A DNA stretch of 64,000 nt, taken from the NCBI RefSeq assembly GCF_005116715.1, contig NZ_SWCI01000006.1, positions 1-64,000 of the forward strand, read 5' to 3'. The notes under the pieces were generated by a model, which was given only the letters and a program-made list of their open reading frames with translations, was not told where the DNA came from and did no database searches. A program made the position numbers and the translations under genes. Positions 1 to 9,489 of the stretch are shown piece after piece (within the stretch, counting starts at the first letter, position 1; the number at the start of each line of letters is the position of its first letter). Source of the DNA: Ferrimonas sediminicola. Its GTDB lineage: Bacteria; Pseudomonadota; Gammaproteobacteria; Enterobacterales; Shewanellaceae.

Positions 1-410
1 CGCCGGGGAGACGCAGCACCCCCCGTCACTCCCGCGAACGCCGGTATCCAGAGCCAATACCACCGTCATGCCGGCGAATGCCGGTATCCAGTGCCTTTGA
101 TTGTGGATGACCCCGAGCAGCAAAGCCGCTGGACCCCGGCGTGCGCCGGGGAGACGCAGCACCCCCCGTCACTCCCGCGAACGCCGGTATCCAGAGCCAA
201 TACCACCGTCATGCCGGCGAATGCCGGTATCCAGTGCCTTTGATTGTGGATGACCCCGAGCAGCAAAGCCTCTGGACCCCGGCGTGCGCCGGAGAGACTC
301 AACACCCTCCGTCATTCCCGCGAACGCTAGAATCCAGAACCCATACCACTGTCATGCCGGCGAATGCCGGTATCCACTGTCTTTGCCCACCGGCAGAGAC
401 AGTGGCTTCG
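1..410. repeat. 143-bp tandem repeat block made of REP/MITE-like palindromic motifs
   Basis: The block has units at 1-143 and 144-286 and a diverged partial third unit from 287 to about 410. Each unit carries two direct copies of a 27-bp motif of the form GTCA..CC.GCGAA.GCCGGTATCCAG (for example 25-51 and 65-91) and one inverted copy (129-155). Facing copies with short spacers could fold into hairpins. The same motif occurs in the second block at 6161-6557, so this is a dispersed family. No transposase is nearby. The block continues off the left edge of the window. Confidence 0.85.
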
Positions 411-574
411 GCGAGGCCCGGTTGAGAAATAATGTGCTCCATCAGTGGGCTTGGGACGGTATACTCCATTCAGTCAAACGAGGCCGGCCGCGCAGTTTTC
501 ACCCTCGCTGTGATCGATAATGTGCGCCACACTGTGCCCGTTTGCGCCACAGTCAGAACAACAAAGAGACCCCT

Positions 575-1537
575 ATGGCCCAGAAGATTATCTTTGACAC
601 CGACCCCGGCATCGATGATGCCATGGCCCTGCTGTTTGCCCACGCCCTGCCCAACATCGACATGGTGGGCATCACCACCGTCTTCGGTAACGGCACCATC
701 GAAGACTGCACCCGCAACGCCTGCTACCTCAACGACAGGTTCAATATGGGCGCCACCGTGGCGCGCGGCGCCGAAGGCCCGCTGACCCGGGATCCGGTTG
801 GCCCCACCACGGTGGTGCATGGTGAGCATGGCCTGGGCACCATCGAGGCACCGGCGGATCAGCCCATTAACATCGACCCTCGCTCCGCCCCGGTCTACAT
901 GAGCGAGATGGCCCGGGCCCATCCCGGTGAGATCACCCTGGTGGCGGTCGGCCCGCTGACCAACCTGGCGCTGGCGCTGGAGTATGATCCTGAGATCGTC
1001 AATTATGTGAAAGAGGTGGTGATCATGGGGGCCGCCTTCGGCGAGAACGGCCACCGCGGCAACATCTCCCCGGTGGCGGAGGCCAACATCTACGACGACC
1101 CCCATGCCGCCGACCTGGTGTTTACCGCCGACTGGCCGGTGACCATTGTCGGTCTGGATGTGACCCACCAGAGCTTCTTCAGCGGCGACTACCTGGACAA
1201 GCTGCGCGACGGTGCCGGTGACGTGGGTCAGTTCATCTGGGATGTCAGCCGTTTCTACCTGAAGTTCTACTCCGAGCGAATCGGCGTCGACGGCTGCCAC
1301 GTACACGACCCCTCCGCCGTGGCCTATGTGGCCGATCCCAGCCTGTTCATCACCCGTCAGGGGCCGGTGCGGGTGGTGACCGAGGGCCCGGCCATCGGCA
1401 TGACCATCCAGAAGAGCGACGATCAGTTCTATCACCATGACCAGTGGTCCCCCAGCCGCGCCCAGAACGTGTGCGTCGGGGTGGAGAATGAGCGTCTGCT
1501 GCAGCTCTACTGGGACAGCATCGTCAGCCTGGCCTGA
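575..1537 (+). CDS. Inosine/uridine-preferring nucleoside hydrolase
   Basis: A 320-residue protein of the IunH/Rih family, which hydrolyses the N-glycosidic bond of ribonucleosides to give a free base and ribose for salvage. The N-terminal DTDPGIDDA motif is the Asp cluster that binds the catalytic Ca2+ and the ribose. Further family features are the VGPLTNLA stretch and a late HVHDPSAVAY segment that supplies the His and Asp of the active site. Length is typical for the family. I chose ATG 575 because homologues begin close to the DTDPG motif; a TTG 33 bases upstream is also in frame. The base preferred cannot be read from sequence. The gene stands alone downstream of the repeat block. Confidence 0.9.
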   Translation: MAQKIIFDTDPGIDDAMALLFAHALPNIDMVGITTVFGNGTIEDCTRNACYLNDRFNMGATVARGAEGPLTRDPVGPTTVVHGEHGLGTIEAPADQPINIDPRSAPVYMSEMARAHPGEITLVAVGPLTNLALALEYDPEIVNYVKEVVIMGAAFGENGHRGNISPVAEANIYDDPHAADLVFTADWPVTIVGLDVTHQSFFSGDYLDKLRDGAGDVGQFIWDVSRFYLKFYSERIGVDGCHVHDPSAVAYVADPSLFITRQGPVRVVTEGPAIGMTIQKSDDQFYHHDQWSPSRAQNVCVGVENERLLQLYWDSIVSLA

Positions 1538-1689
1538 CGACAGGCGGTTTAAAGTTTTCGGCGGGAGCGGTCGCCTCTGGCGATGGATTCGCAAGGGAGT
1601 CTATCCCGCCGCGAAGCGATTTCAGGTACCCTATGGCAGATGGAAATGCGGGCACCTGGTGCCGACAGTCAATTAGGGGAAGATATCGG

Positions 1690-2940
1690 ATGTCGCATCG
1701 CCTGATCCAGCTTGGTCTGGCGCTGTTTATGCTCGTGAGTATGGCGGTGTTGCCGGGATGGCTCGCCTCGGCCGACGACGAAGTGCGTTGGCTGCTGGAG
1801 TACCTGCCCTGGGTGTTACTGGGCGCGGCTGGCCTAGTCAGCTTTGTCTACGGTCTGAACAAACTCGGCTTCATGGTGCTGGTGTGCCTGGGAGCTTACG
1901 CCCTGATCCGCACCCAGTTGCAGGTCCCGCTCACCCAGGGCAACGTCGAGCTGATCTTCTGGGCCCTGTGTCTCGTTGCTCCCCTGTTGATTCTCCTCTA
2001 CGACAAGTTGCCGGAACGCTGGCTGTTCGGCGGTTATCACCTGTCTGCCCTGATGGTGGCCCTGATCCCCTGCGCTTTGGTCTACGGTCTGCTCGGCCGT
2101 GATCCCCAGGGCAGTCACGCGGCGCTGGCGGGCTGGTTCGAGCTGCTGGGGGGCTACCCCGCGCCCTGGCTGACGCTGCTGCCGATGGCCGGCTATTTCT
2201 GCGCTTGTGCCCTGGGGCAGAGTCGCCGCCAGGACCGGGGGGATTCCGCCTCCCTGCTGTGCCTGATGGCCCTGGCGCTGACCTGTTTCAACTTCGATGT
2301 GGCGGCGATCTCCTCGCTGATGTTTACCTGCCTGGGACTGGCGCTGCTGTTGCTGCTGGTGCTCCACAGCTACCGCCTCGCCTTCTACGATCTGCTGACC
2401 GGGGTACGCAACCGCCGCAGCCTGGACGCCAGGCTGAAGGGGATCCGGGGTCGCTACCAGGTGGCGATGGTGGATGTCGATCATTTCAAGAGTTTCAACG
2501 ACGCCTTTGGCCACGATGTCGGCGATGATGTGCTGCGGCTGGTGGCCCAGCGCCTGTCCAGGGTGGGAGCCGGAGGCCGGGTCTACCGTTACGGCGGTGA
2601 GGAGTTCGCCATCCTGTTTCCCAGCCGTGATCGCAGGCGCTGCCTGGCGGCCCTGGAGGCGATCCGTCAGGTCATCGCCGACTACCCCTTCCAGGTGCGC
2701 GACCGCCAGCCCGGCGGGTCGTCCCGGCGGCGGCATCGCACCAGTGCGCCGAAGATCCCGCCCCAGACCATCACGGTGTCCATGGGGCTGGCTCAGGCCA
2801 GGTTTGACGAGACCGGTGCCGAGGCGGTGATCCGCCGCGCCGATGAGCTGCTGTATCAGGCCAAGCAGGCGGGGCGCAACTGCATCCGTGCCGACGTTGC
2901 CGTCAGCCGCCGGCCAACACGTCGGCGCGCCGTGGCCTAA
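1690..2940 (+). CDS. Membrane-bound diguanylate cyclase (GGDEF), first of a tandem pair
   Basis: About 416 residues. The first 230 or so contain several hydrophobic segments, likely six to eight membrane spans, and are followed by a cytoplasmic GGDEF domain that makes c-di-GMP from two GTP. The active-site motif is GGEEF at residues 302-306, preceded by the usual D-x-D-x-FK substrate region (VDVDHFKSFND). The four residues at the I-site position, five before GGEEF, read GAGG rather than RxxD, so classical product inhibition is probably absent. ATG 1690 was chosen because GGGGAAGA lies just upstream and the preceding in-frame residues look like 5' leader. The next gene is a clear paralogue. 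Confidence 0.88.
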   Translation: MSHRLIQLGLALFMLVSMAVLPGWLASADDEVRWLLEYLPWVLLGAAGLVSFVYGLNKLGFMVLVCLGAYALIRTQLQVPLTQGNVELIFWALCLVAPLLILLYDKLPERWLFGGYHLSALMVALIPCALVYGLLGRDPQGSHAALAGWFELLGGYPAPWLTLLPMAGYFCACALGQSRRQDRGDSASLLCLMALALTCFNFDVAAISSLMFTCLGLALLLLLVLHSYRLAFYDLLTGVRNRRSLDARLKGIRGRYQVAMVDVDHFKSFNDAFGHDVGDDVLRLVAQRLSRVGAGGRVYRYGGEEFAILFPSRDRRRCLAALEAIRQVIADYPFQVRDRQPGGSSRRRHRTSAPKIPPQTITVSMGLAQARFDETGAEAVIRRADELLYQAKQAGRNCIRADVAVSRRPTRRRAVA

Positions 2941-3058
2941 GCGACCGAATTTCCGCGCTATCTCTTTAGGCGTAGTCGCGCCGTGTCAACTATCCTCTTT
3001 GGTGAATGCCAACCAATGGGAGTGCCGGACCGCTCCTGACGAGGAACAGGATGTTGAT

Positions 3059-4294
3059 ATGTTGATTCGGACGGTGCAGGGTGCCATGCCGGTGGCGGTC
3101 TGCACCCTGGCGCTGCTGCTGCCCACCTGGCTGCAGGATTCCCACCCCGTTGTCTTGCAGGCGGTTGCCCTATTGCCCTGGCTGCTGCTGTGCACCGCCT
3201 GGGGCGTCAGCCGGCTGTTCGGGCAACCCAAGGTCAGCTTTATCCTGCTGGTGTCTCTGCTGTCCTACAGCGTGCTGCAGCTCTACCTGAACCACCTGCT
3301 GACCGACGCCAACAACGAGCTGATGATCTGGCTGATGTGCCTGATGGCGCCGCCGCTGATCCTCACCTTCCAGTTGATTCCCGACGCCATGGCGGGGGAA
3401 TCCAGCAACTGGAAGTGCTATCTGCTGGTGGCTATGACCCTGGGGCTGGGGGCAATGATGCTGGTCAAGGTGCCGGAACCCTCCGAGGTGCTGCTCTCCA
3501 GCCTGCCGGGCATGGAGTCGGGCAGCCCGCCGCTGGCGGGATTGATTCTGCTGGCCACCAGCATGATGGTGCCACTGTTTATGATGGTGCAGCGAAGCGA
3601 GAGTGTGGACCTGGTGGCGCTGATGGCCTTGCTGGGGCTGGGCTTTGGAGTGTGTGGCTTCCGGGTGCCGACCATGCCGGAGGTGGCGTTCTCCGCCGTG
3701 GGGCTGGCCACCATAGTGCTGCTGCTGCTGCACAGCTACCACCTGGCCTTCTTCGATACCCTCACCGGGCTGCGCAATCGCCGCAGCCTGGAGTCGATGC
3801 TCAATGATCTGCCCCGCGGCTTCCACTTGGCCATTGCCGATGTGGATCACTTCAAACAGTTCAACGACACCTATGGTCATGAGGTTGGGGACGAGGTGCT
3901 GAAACTGGTGGCCCAGCTGCTGGCCGAGGTGCAGTGCGGCGGTCGGGTCTACCGCCTCGGGGGCGAGGAGTTTGTCATCCTGTTCGGCTCCAGCTGCCGC
4001 GGACTCTGCGCCAACGCCCTGGATCGGCTGCGCCGCCGGGTGGCGGAGTACCCCTTCTACATCCGCCGGCCGCTAAATGCCCCGTCGGGGGAGGAGGAGG
4101 ATCGCCCGGAGCAGATCACCATCTCCCTGGGGCTGGTGCAGCAGGGGATCGAGGATCGCCACCTGAAGGATGTGCTGCGCCGGGCCGACGCCGCCCTCTA
4201 CCGGGCCAAGGCGCGCGGGCGCAACTGTCTGGTGGTGGACGATGGCCGTACCCCGCCCTGGACGGTAATTGGCCGCGGCCATACCCTGCCCTGA
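3059..4294 (+). CDS. Membrane-bound diguanylate cyclase (GGDEF), second of a tandem pair
   Basis: About 411 residues with the same plan as the gene before it: a multi-span hydrophobic half, the shared junction LLHSYHLAFFDTLTGLRNRRS, then GGDEF. The active-site motif is GGEEF at residues 301-305 and the I-site position reads QCGG, so this copy also lacks RxxD. ATG 3059 is preceded at a good distance by GAGGAACAGG. The pair most likely arose by local duplication, and the sensory halves have diverged far more than the catalytic halves. It converges with the ParR-like gene on the other strand, only 12 bases away. Confidence 0.88.
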   Translation: MLIRTVQGAMPVAVCTLALLLPTWLQDSHPVVLQAVALLPWLLLCTAWGVSRLFGQPKVSFILLVSLLSYSVLQLYLNHLLTDANNELMIWLMCLMAPPLILTFQLIPDAMAGESSNWKCYLLVAMTLGLGAMMLVKVPEPSEVLLSSLPGMESGSPPLAGLILLATSMMVPLFMMVQRSESVDLVALMALLGLGFGVCGFRVPTMPEVAFSAVGLATIVLLLLHSYHLAFFDTLTGLRNRRSLESMLNDLPRGFHLAIADVDHFKQFNDTYGHEVGDEVLKLVAQLLAEVQCGGRVYRLGGEEFVILFGSSCRGLCANALDRLRRRVAEYPFYIRRPLNAPSGEEEDRPEQITISLGLVQQGIEDRHLKDVLRRADAALYRAKARGRNCLVVDDGRTPPWTVIGRGHTLP

Positions 4295-4306
4295 CTCCAG
4301 CGGCGG

Positions 4307-5035
4307 CTACCAGATCCCCTTGGCTTTCACCCGGCTGGCCTTCTCCAGCTGGGTTTCCAGCTTGGGTTGTTCCGCTTCCGGCGGCGCCGGTAGCGGCTGC
4401 CCCAGCTGCCCCTTCAGCCCCTTAATCTGCGACAGCAGCTTCTCCTGCCCCTGCTTCAGTTGCAGCAGCGGGGCGCCGAGATCCGCCTGTTCGGCAACGG
4501 GCAGGGCGTCGAGCCGGGCCAGCAACGCCTGCTGTCCCTGAGCCAGCAGTGCCAGTTGGGCCTCGATGGCGGTCAGATCCGTGGCTGTGTCGGCGGGTGC
4601 CGGCGGGCGCTGGAGCTGGTGCTCCATCTGCGCCAGTTTCTGGGTCAGGGGCGAGAGGTCGAGGCCGACTTCAGGCTTTGGGGCGGCCATGGCGGTCTTC
4701 AGCATGGTGGTCAGTCGCTGCCACTGATCGTCGGACAGCGCTGCCTCGCCTCCCCTGGCCAAGCCCGAACTGGCCAGGCACTGTTGCAGGGCCGCTGCGG
4801 CATCGGCCTCTCCCAGGCGGGCGCTCAGCTGAGAGGTCAGCTGGGGGGCGAGTTGATGCAGGAACAGGCCACTGAGGTAGAGATCCCGGTGGAAGGCGTT
4901 CCGCCGGGCCTGGCGGGTCTGGCTGTCGCCATCCAGGCTCCTTTCCTGCTGCTGCCACTGACGCAGCCGCTCCACGGCGTACTGGTGGTTCCGGTGCTGT
5001 TCCGGCTCCAGGGTGAAACTGCAACGTATGCGCAT
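4307..5035 (-). CDS. ParR-like partner of the adjacent ParM (putative)
   Basis: A 242-residue protein whose gene begins 7 bases after parM stops, the same order as parM-parR in type II plasmid partition loci. The N-terminus (IRCSFTLEPEQHRNH, then a basic helical stretch to about residue 55) is compatible with the ribbon-helix-helix fold of ParR DNA-binding proteins. The remainder is Gln-, Leu- and Ala-rich and looks helical or coiled coil. ParR proteins are usually near 100-130 residues, so this is about twice the normal size. I do not recognise it by sequence alone; the assignment depends on position and on the N-terminal pattern. Confidence 0.55.
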   Translation of the reverse strand: MRIRCSFTLEPEQHRNHQYAVERLRQWQQQERSLDGDSQTRQARRNAFHRDLYLSGLFLHQLAPQLTSQLSARLGEADAAAALQQCLASSGLARGGEAALSDDQWQRLTTMLKTAMAAPKPEVGLDLSPLTQKLAQMEHQLQRPPAPADTATDLTAIEAQLALLAQGQQALLARLDALPVAEQADLGAPLLQLKQGQEKLLSQIKGLKGQLGQPLPAPPEAEQPKLETQLEKASRVKAKGIW

Positions 5036-5042
5036 GGTGGCC

Positions 5043-6062
5043 TCAGACGGCGTCGGCGGTTTGGGGGTCGGCGGCGTGGTAGCAGCAGATCTCCCGGCTT
5101 AGGGCTTCCTGGGGCTCTGGCACCAGCACAATCTTGTCCCCCAGGCTGGGGTAGGCGTCACGGATGGCCGGTTCGATCAGGCTGGCGCCGCCGCCCACCA
5201 GGTAGACGCGGTTGGGGTTGCGAGCGAAGGTCTTGGCCTCGTAGGCCACGGCGCTGCCCAGCTCGGCGATCTTCTCGTCGATCTTGCCCAGCACCCAGTC
5301 CACCTTGCTCAGGTCGTTGATGACATCGCCGACGAAGTCGCGGTCTTGGCGGCGCTTGATCAGTTCATTGGCCACCAGGTAGCTGGCGTCGCTGTCGGCG
5401 GCAGCCAGGGCCTTGCGGGTGGCGTCGGTGACCATGGAGACACCGATGTCGGCATTGCCATAGACGGCGGAGACATCGTCAAACTCGCCGACGATCACCC
5501 CCATATCCAGGGTGGTGCCGCCGCAGTCGATCACCAAGGACTTGGTGTAGGGGTTGACGCCGGAGTCCATCAGGGTGGTGAGTACCGCCGGCAGGCTCTC
5601 CGGCAGCACCTGGACGTCGACGATCTGGAACAGCTCACCCTTGTTGAGGCTGATCTCCCGCATCAGGTTGGCTTTTTTGCGGGCGATGTTCTCCTCGTTC
5701 TTCTGGCAGTCGTCGGCGTTGTAGTACTCGGTAATGGGCAGGGTCACCAGGATGCTCACCGGGCAGGGCTGGATACCGGTCTGCAGCAGGGCATGGTGCA
5801 CCGACAGCAGGTTGAGGTCGTCGTATTGGAAGGCCACGTGGGTGGTGGACAGGGCTTTGTCCGAGGTGGCGTCGTAGGTGTATTTGGTGCTGCCTACCTG
5901 GTAGTTGAACACCTTCTTGTCGCTCAGCAGGGCGGCGCTCTTCCACTCCTTGCGGAAGGAGTTGGGGGAGGTGATGCTGCGCACCAGCCCGTTTTCGATC
6001 CAGCTGATTTTTACGTTGGTGGAGCCATCGTCGATGGCGAACTTCATCTTGGCCTGTGGCAT
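5043..6062 (-). CDS. parM: ParM/StbA-family actin-like segregation ATPase
   Basis: A 339-residue actin-fold protein closely resembling plasmid R1 ParM. Visible shared motifs are FAIDDGSTNVK (phosphate 1), SPNSF, KKVFNYQVG, VHHALL, TLPITEYY, ENIARKKAN, PESLPA, IDCGGTTLDMGVI (phosphate 2), GVSMVT and VGGGASLIEPAI (adenosine motif). ParM proteins polymerise with ATP into filaments that push ParR-bound DNA copies apart. All nucleotide-binding motifs look intact. The gene sits on what otherwise reads as core chromosome, with a ParR-like gene 7 bases downstream and a perfect 21-bp palindrome just upstream of its start. Its cargo is unknown. Confidence 0.92.
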   Translation of the reverse strand: MPQAKMKFAIDDGSTNVKISWIENGLVRSITSPNSFRKEWKSAALLSDKKVFNYQVGSTKYTYDATSDKALSTTHVAFQYDDLNLLSVHHALLQTGIQPCPVSILVTLPITEYYNADDCQKNEENIARKKANLMREISLNKGELFQIVDVQVLPESLPAVLTTLMDSGVNPYTKSLVIDCGGTTLDMGVIVGEFDDVSAVYGNADIGVSMVTDATRKALAAADSDASYLVANELIKRRQDRDFVGDVINDLSKVDWVLGKIDEKIAELGSAVAYEAKTFARNPNRVYLVGGGASLIEPAIRDAYPSLGDKIVLVPEPQEALSREICCYHAADPQTADAV

Positions 6063-6078
6063 TGCGGTTTCCTGAAAA

Positions 6079-6099
6079 TTAGCCCACTGAGTGGGCTAA
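6079..6099. promoter_or_regulatory. 21-bp perfect palindrome upstream of parM (candidate operator or centromere half)
   Basis: Two 10-base arms, TTAGCCCACT and AGTGGGCTAA, surround a central G. The site ends 17 bases before the parM start codon on the minus strand. The spacing fits an autoregulatory operator bound by the ParR-like protein or a minimal parC. Only this single palindrome is visible; the iterated 11-bp repeats of R1 parC are absent. TTTCCTG occurs on both sides (6068-6074 and 6127-6133). Confidence 0.6.
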
Positions 6100-6160
6100 G
6101 GCGACAGATCTTTTCCGGAACTTTAATTTCCTGTCAAAAGTTGCGGACTTCGTTCTTTCT

Positions 6161-6557
6161 GTCATGCCGGCGAAGGCCTCTATCCAGCGCCTTTGGTTTT
6201 GAAGGTGGGCAGCACAGCCCCTGGCCTGCGCCGGGGAGACGATGGTGCCAAAGGATAAGGGAACACTCCGTCGCTGCCTTTGCTCGCGGCTGCAGATTCG
6301 CGGGGGAGCCTAAATCCAGCCCATGTGGCTCCCCTTCGCACGGTCATGCCGGCGAACGCCGCTATCCAGCGCCTTTGGTTTTGAAGGTGGGCGGCACAGC
6401 CCCTGGCCTGCGCCGGGGAGACGATGGTGCCAAAGGATAAGGGAACACTCCGTCGCTGCCTTTGCTCGCGGCTGCAGATTCGCGGGGGAGCCTAAATCCA
6501 GCCCATGTAGCTTCCCTTCGCACGGTCATGCCGGCGAACGCCGGTACCCAGCGTCTT
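6161..6557. repeat. 182-bp tandem repeat block related to the block at 1-410
   Basis: Units begin at 6161, 6343 and 6525 (partial), an exact 182-bp period with only a few substitutions between the first two. Each starts with the GTCATGCCGGCGAA motif shared with the first block and contains an inverted partner about 55 bases on (CTGCGCCGGGGAGAC). The remainder of the unit is specific to this block. It fills most of the gap between parM and valS. Confidence 0.88.
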
Positions 6558-6569
6558 TCATCCAACATG

Positions 6570-6596
6570 AAAAAAGCCACCGCAGTTGCGGTGGCT
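6570..6596 (-). terminator. Rho-independent terminator of valS
   Basis: GCCACCGCA (6576-6584) and TGCGGTGGC (6587-6595) form a 9-bp stem. On the minus strand it is followed by a U-run from the A-tract at 6570-6575, shortly after the valS stop codon. Confidence 0.88.
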
Positions 6597-6618
6597 TCTC
6601 TGTGTCAAGGGTTAGAGC

Positions 6619-9465
6619 TTACAGCGTGCTGAGTTGCTGCTTCTGCTCTTCCAGCTTGGCGATGTCGCGCTTGGCATCATCCAGCTTGGCCTGCTCCTTG
6701 GCGACCACCGCCTCGGGGGCCTTGGCCAGGAAGCCCTGGTTGGAGAGCTTCTTCTCCACCCGCTCGGCGTCCTGGGCCAGCTTGGCGATCTGCTTGTCGA
6801 TGCGGGCCATTTCGGCGTCCACGTCGATCAGGCCAGCCATGGGGATCAGCAGCTCCATCTCACCGATCAACTGAGTGGTGCACATGGGGGCGTCACCGGA
6901 CAGCTGTTCGATGGACTCCAGGTTGGCCAGGCGGTTGAGGAAGGTGCGGTTGGCTTCCACCCGGGCCAGATCGGCGTCGTTGGCGCCCTTGAGCAGCACG
7001 TTCAGCGGCTTGGACGGGGCCACGTTCAGTTCGCCGCGGATGTTGCGCACCGCCACGATGAACTGCTTGAGCCACTCCAGGTCAGCCTGGGCCTGGTCGT
7101 TCACCAGGGTCTGGTCGAACTTGGGGAACTCCCGCAGCATGATGGTCTCTTCGTTGATGCCGCACAGCTTGGAGACGGTCAGCCAGATCTCCTCGGTGAT
7201 GTAGGGCATCAGCGGGTGCAGCATGCGCAGCATCCCCTCCAGCACGGTCAGCAGGGTGTGGCGGGTGCCGCGCTGCTGGGCGTCGCTGCCGGAGTTCAGT
7301 ACCGGCTTGGTCAGCTCCAGGTACCAGTCACAGAACTGGTTCCAGGTGAACTCGTAGGCGATGTTGGCGGCCATGTCGAAGCGGTAGCCCTCCATCGCCT
7401 CGCGGATCTGCTTCACTGTGTCGTTGTACTGGGCCAGGATCCAGCGGTCCGCCAGGGACAGCTCCATCTCGCCGCCGTTGAAGCCGCAGTTGTGTTCTTG
7501 TGTGTTCATCAGCACGTAGCGGCTGGCGTTCCACAGCTTGTTGGCGAAGTTGCGGTAGCCTTCCAGGCGGTTCATGTCCCAGTTGATGTCACGGCCGGTG
7601 GAGGCCATGGCTGCCAGGGTGAAGCGCAGGGCGTCGGTGCCGTGGGCGGCGATTCCCTCGGGGAACTGCTTGCGGGTACTCTTCTCGATCTTGGCGGCCA
7701 GCTGAGGCTGCATCATGTTGCCGGTGCGTTTCTCAACCAGGGACTCCAGGTCGATGCCGTCGATCATATCCAGGGGATCCAGAACGTTACCCTTGGACTT
7801 GGACATCTTGTCGCCGTTCTCGTCGCGGATCAGGCCGGTGACGTAGACGGTCTTGAATGGCACCTGAGGCTTGCCGTTCTCATCCTTGATGAAGTGCATG
7901 GTCATCATGATCATCCGGGCAACCCAGAAGAAGATGATGTCGAAGCCGGTCACCAGCACGTCGGAGGGGTGGAAGGTTTTCAGCTCTTCGGTGTTCTCTG
8001 GCCAGCCCAGGGTGGAGAAGGTCCACAGGGCGGAGGAGAACCAGGTGTCCAGAACGTCGTCGTCCTGGCGCAGGGCCACATCGGCACCCAGGCCATTGGC
8101 GGCGCGCACTTCGGCTTCGGTGCGGCCTACGTAGACCTTGCCGGATTCGTCGTACCAGGCGGGGATGCGGTGGCCCCACCACAGCTGACGGGAGATGCAC
8201 CAGTCCTGGATGTCACGCATCCAGCTGAAGTACATGTTCTCGTACTGTTTGGGCACAAACTGAATGTCGCCGTTCTCTACCGCTTCGGTGGCGGTCTTGG
8301 CCAGGGGCGCGGCCCGGACGTACCACTGGTCGGTGAGCATCGGCTCGATCACCACGCCGCCACGGTCGCCGAAGGGCACCTGCAGTACGTGGTCCTTGAT
8401 CTCCTCCAGCAGACCCAGCTCTTCGAACTCGGCCACCACCGCCTTGCGGGCGGCAAAACGCTCCATGCCGTGGTACTTCTCTGGCAGGTCGGTGGTGTAG
8501 ATCTCGGAGGCCTCACCGTTGTGATCGAACACCTCGGCGGCGTCGCGGATGTCGCCGTTGAAGGTGAGGATGTTGATCATCGGCAGCTTGTTGCGCTTAC
8601 CCACCTCGTAGTCGTTGAAGTCGTGGGCCGGGGTGATCTTCACGCAACCGGTGCCCTTCTCCATGTCGGCGTGCTCGTCGGCGACGATGGGGATGCGGCG
8701 GTTGACGATGGGCAGGATGATCTCCTTGCCAATCAGATCCTGGTAGCGGGGATCTTCCGGGTTGACCGCCACGCCGGTGTCGCCCAGCATGGTTTCAGGA
8801 CGGGTGGTGGCCACCACGATGTAGTCCTTGCCTTCCGCGGTCTTGGCGCCGTCGGCCAGGGGGTAGCGGAAGTGCCACATGAAGCCCTTCTTCTCCCTGT
8901 TCTCGACCTCGAGATCGGAGATGGCGGTGTGCAGCTTGGGATCCCAGTTCACCAGGCGCTTGCCGCGGTAGATCAGGTCATCTTCATACAGGCGAACGAA
9001 CACCTCCTGAACCGCCTTGGACAGGCCCTCGTCCATGGTGAAGCGCTCACGATCCCAGTCCACCGAGGCGCCCAGGCGGCGCAGCTGCTTGGTGATGGTG
9101 CCGCCGGACTCGGCCTTCCACTGCCACACCTTGTCGATGAAGGTCTCGCGGCCCAGCTCCTGGCGGGTGACGCCCTGGGCGGCCAGCTGACGTTCCACCA
9201 CCATCTGGGTGGCGATGCCGGCGTGGTCGGTGCCCACCTGCCACAGGGTGTTCTTGCCTTCCATCCGCTGGAAGCGGATCAGGGTGTCCATGATGGTGTC
9301 CTGGAAGGCGTGGCCCATGTGCAGGCTGCCGGTGACGTTCGGCGGCGGGATCATGATGCTGTAGGCGTCTTTGCTGGTGTCGCCGTGGGGCTTGAAGTAC
9401 CCGGCATTCTCCCAGCGCTGGTAGTGGCGCTGTTCGATGGCGTTGGGGTTGTAAGTCTTATCCAT
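6619..9465 (-). CDS. valS: Valyl-tRNA synthetase
   Basis: A 948-residue class I aminoacyl-tRNA synthetase that charges tRNA-Val. The HIGH signature appears as HMGH (residues 49-52, in [10 protein letters not shown]), the KMSKS signature starts at residue 553, and the editing (CP1) region between them is full length. The end is a basic coiled coil ([12 protein letters not shown] to KQQLSTL) typical of ValRS, which clamps the tRNA. Size matches the E. coli enzyme. It is the last gene of the conserved pepA-holC-valS cluster, starting 24 bases after holC. Confidence 0.98.
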   Translation of the reverse strand: MDKTYNPNAIEQRHYQRWENAGYFKPHGDTSKDAYSIMIPPPNVTGSLHMGHAFQDTIMDTLIRFQRMEGKNTLWQVGTDHAGIATQMVVERQLAAQGVTRQELGRETFIDKVWQWKAESGGTITKQLRRLGASVDWDRERFTMDEGLSKAVQEVFVRLYEDDLIYRGKRLVNWDPKLHTAISDLEVENREKKGFMWHFRYPLADGAKTAEGKDYIVVATTRPETMLGDTGVAVNPEDPRYQDLIGKEIILPIVNRRIPIVADEHADMEKGTGCVKITPAHDFNDYEVGKRNKLPMINILTFNGDIRDAAEVFDHNGEASEIYTTDLPEKYHGMERFAARKAVVAEFEELGLLEEIKDHVLQVPFGDRGGVVIEPMLTDQWYVRAAPLAKTATEAVENGDIQFVPKQYENMYFSWMRDIQDWCISRQLWWGHRIPAWYDESGKVYVGRTEAEVRAANGLGADVALRQDDDVLDTWFSSALWTFSTLGWPENTEELKTFHPSDVLVTGFDIIFFWVARMIMMTMHFIKDENGKPQVPFKTVYVTGLIRDENGDKMSKSKGNVLDPLDMIDGIDLESLVEKRTGNMMQPQLAAKIEKSTRKQFPEGIAAHGTDALRFTLAAMASTGRDINWDMNRLEGYRNFANKLWNASRYVLMNTQEHNCGFNGGEMELSLADRWILAQYNDTVKQIREAMEGYRFDMAANIAYEFTWNQFCDWYLELTKPVLNSGSDAQQRGTRHTLLTVLEGMLRMLHPLMPYITEEIWLTVSKLCGINEETIMLREFPKFDQTLVNDQAQADLEWLKQFIVAVRNIRGELNVAPSKPLNVLLKGANDADLARVEANRTFLNRLANLESIEQLSGDAPMCTTQLIGEMELLIPMAGLIDVDAEMARIDKQIAKLAQDAERVEKKLSNQGFLAKAPEAVVAKEQAKLDDAKRDIAKLEEQKQQLSTL

Positions 9466-9489
9466 GGGTGTTCCGAAATTCAGTGAAAA

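Noticed and set aside
1-410. CRISPR array
   Set aside because: The period is 143 bases, the whole unit is repeated rather than alternating with unique spacers, and no cas gene is present.
2941-3058. c-di-GMP (GEMM) riboswitch before diguanylate cyclase or chemoreceptor genes
   Set aside because: The leaders of the GGDEF genes and of the chemoreceptor lack the conserved GEMM core segments.
6634-9486. A 950-codon open frame antisense to valS, and similar long frames antisense to phosphoketolase, transketolase and the hybrid kinase
   Set aside because: These arise from strong G/C bias at third codon positions of the real genes. Their translations are low-complexity (Gly, His, Gln, Val rich), have no motifs and lack ribosome sites.
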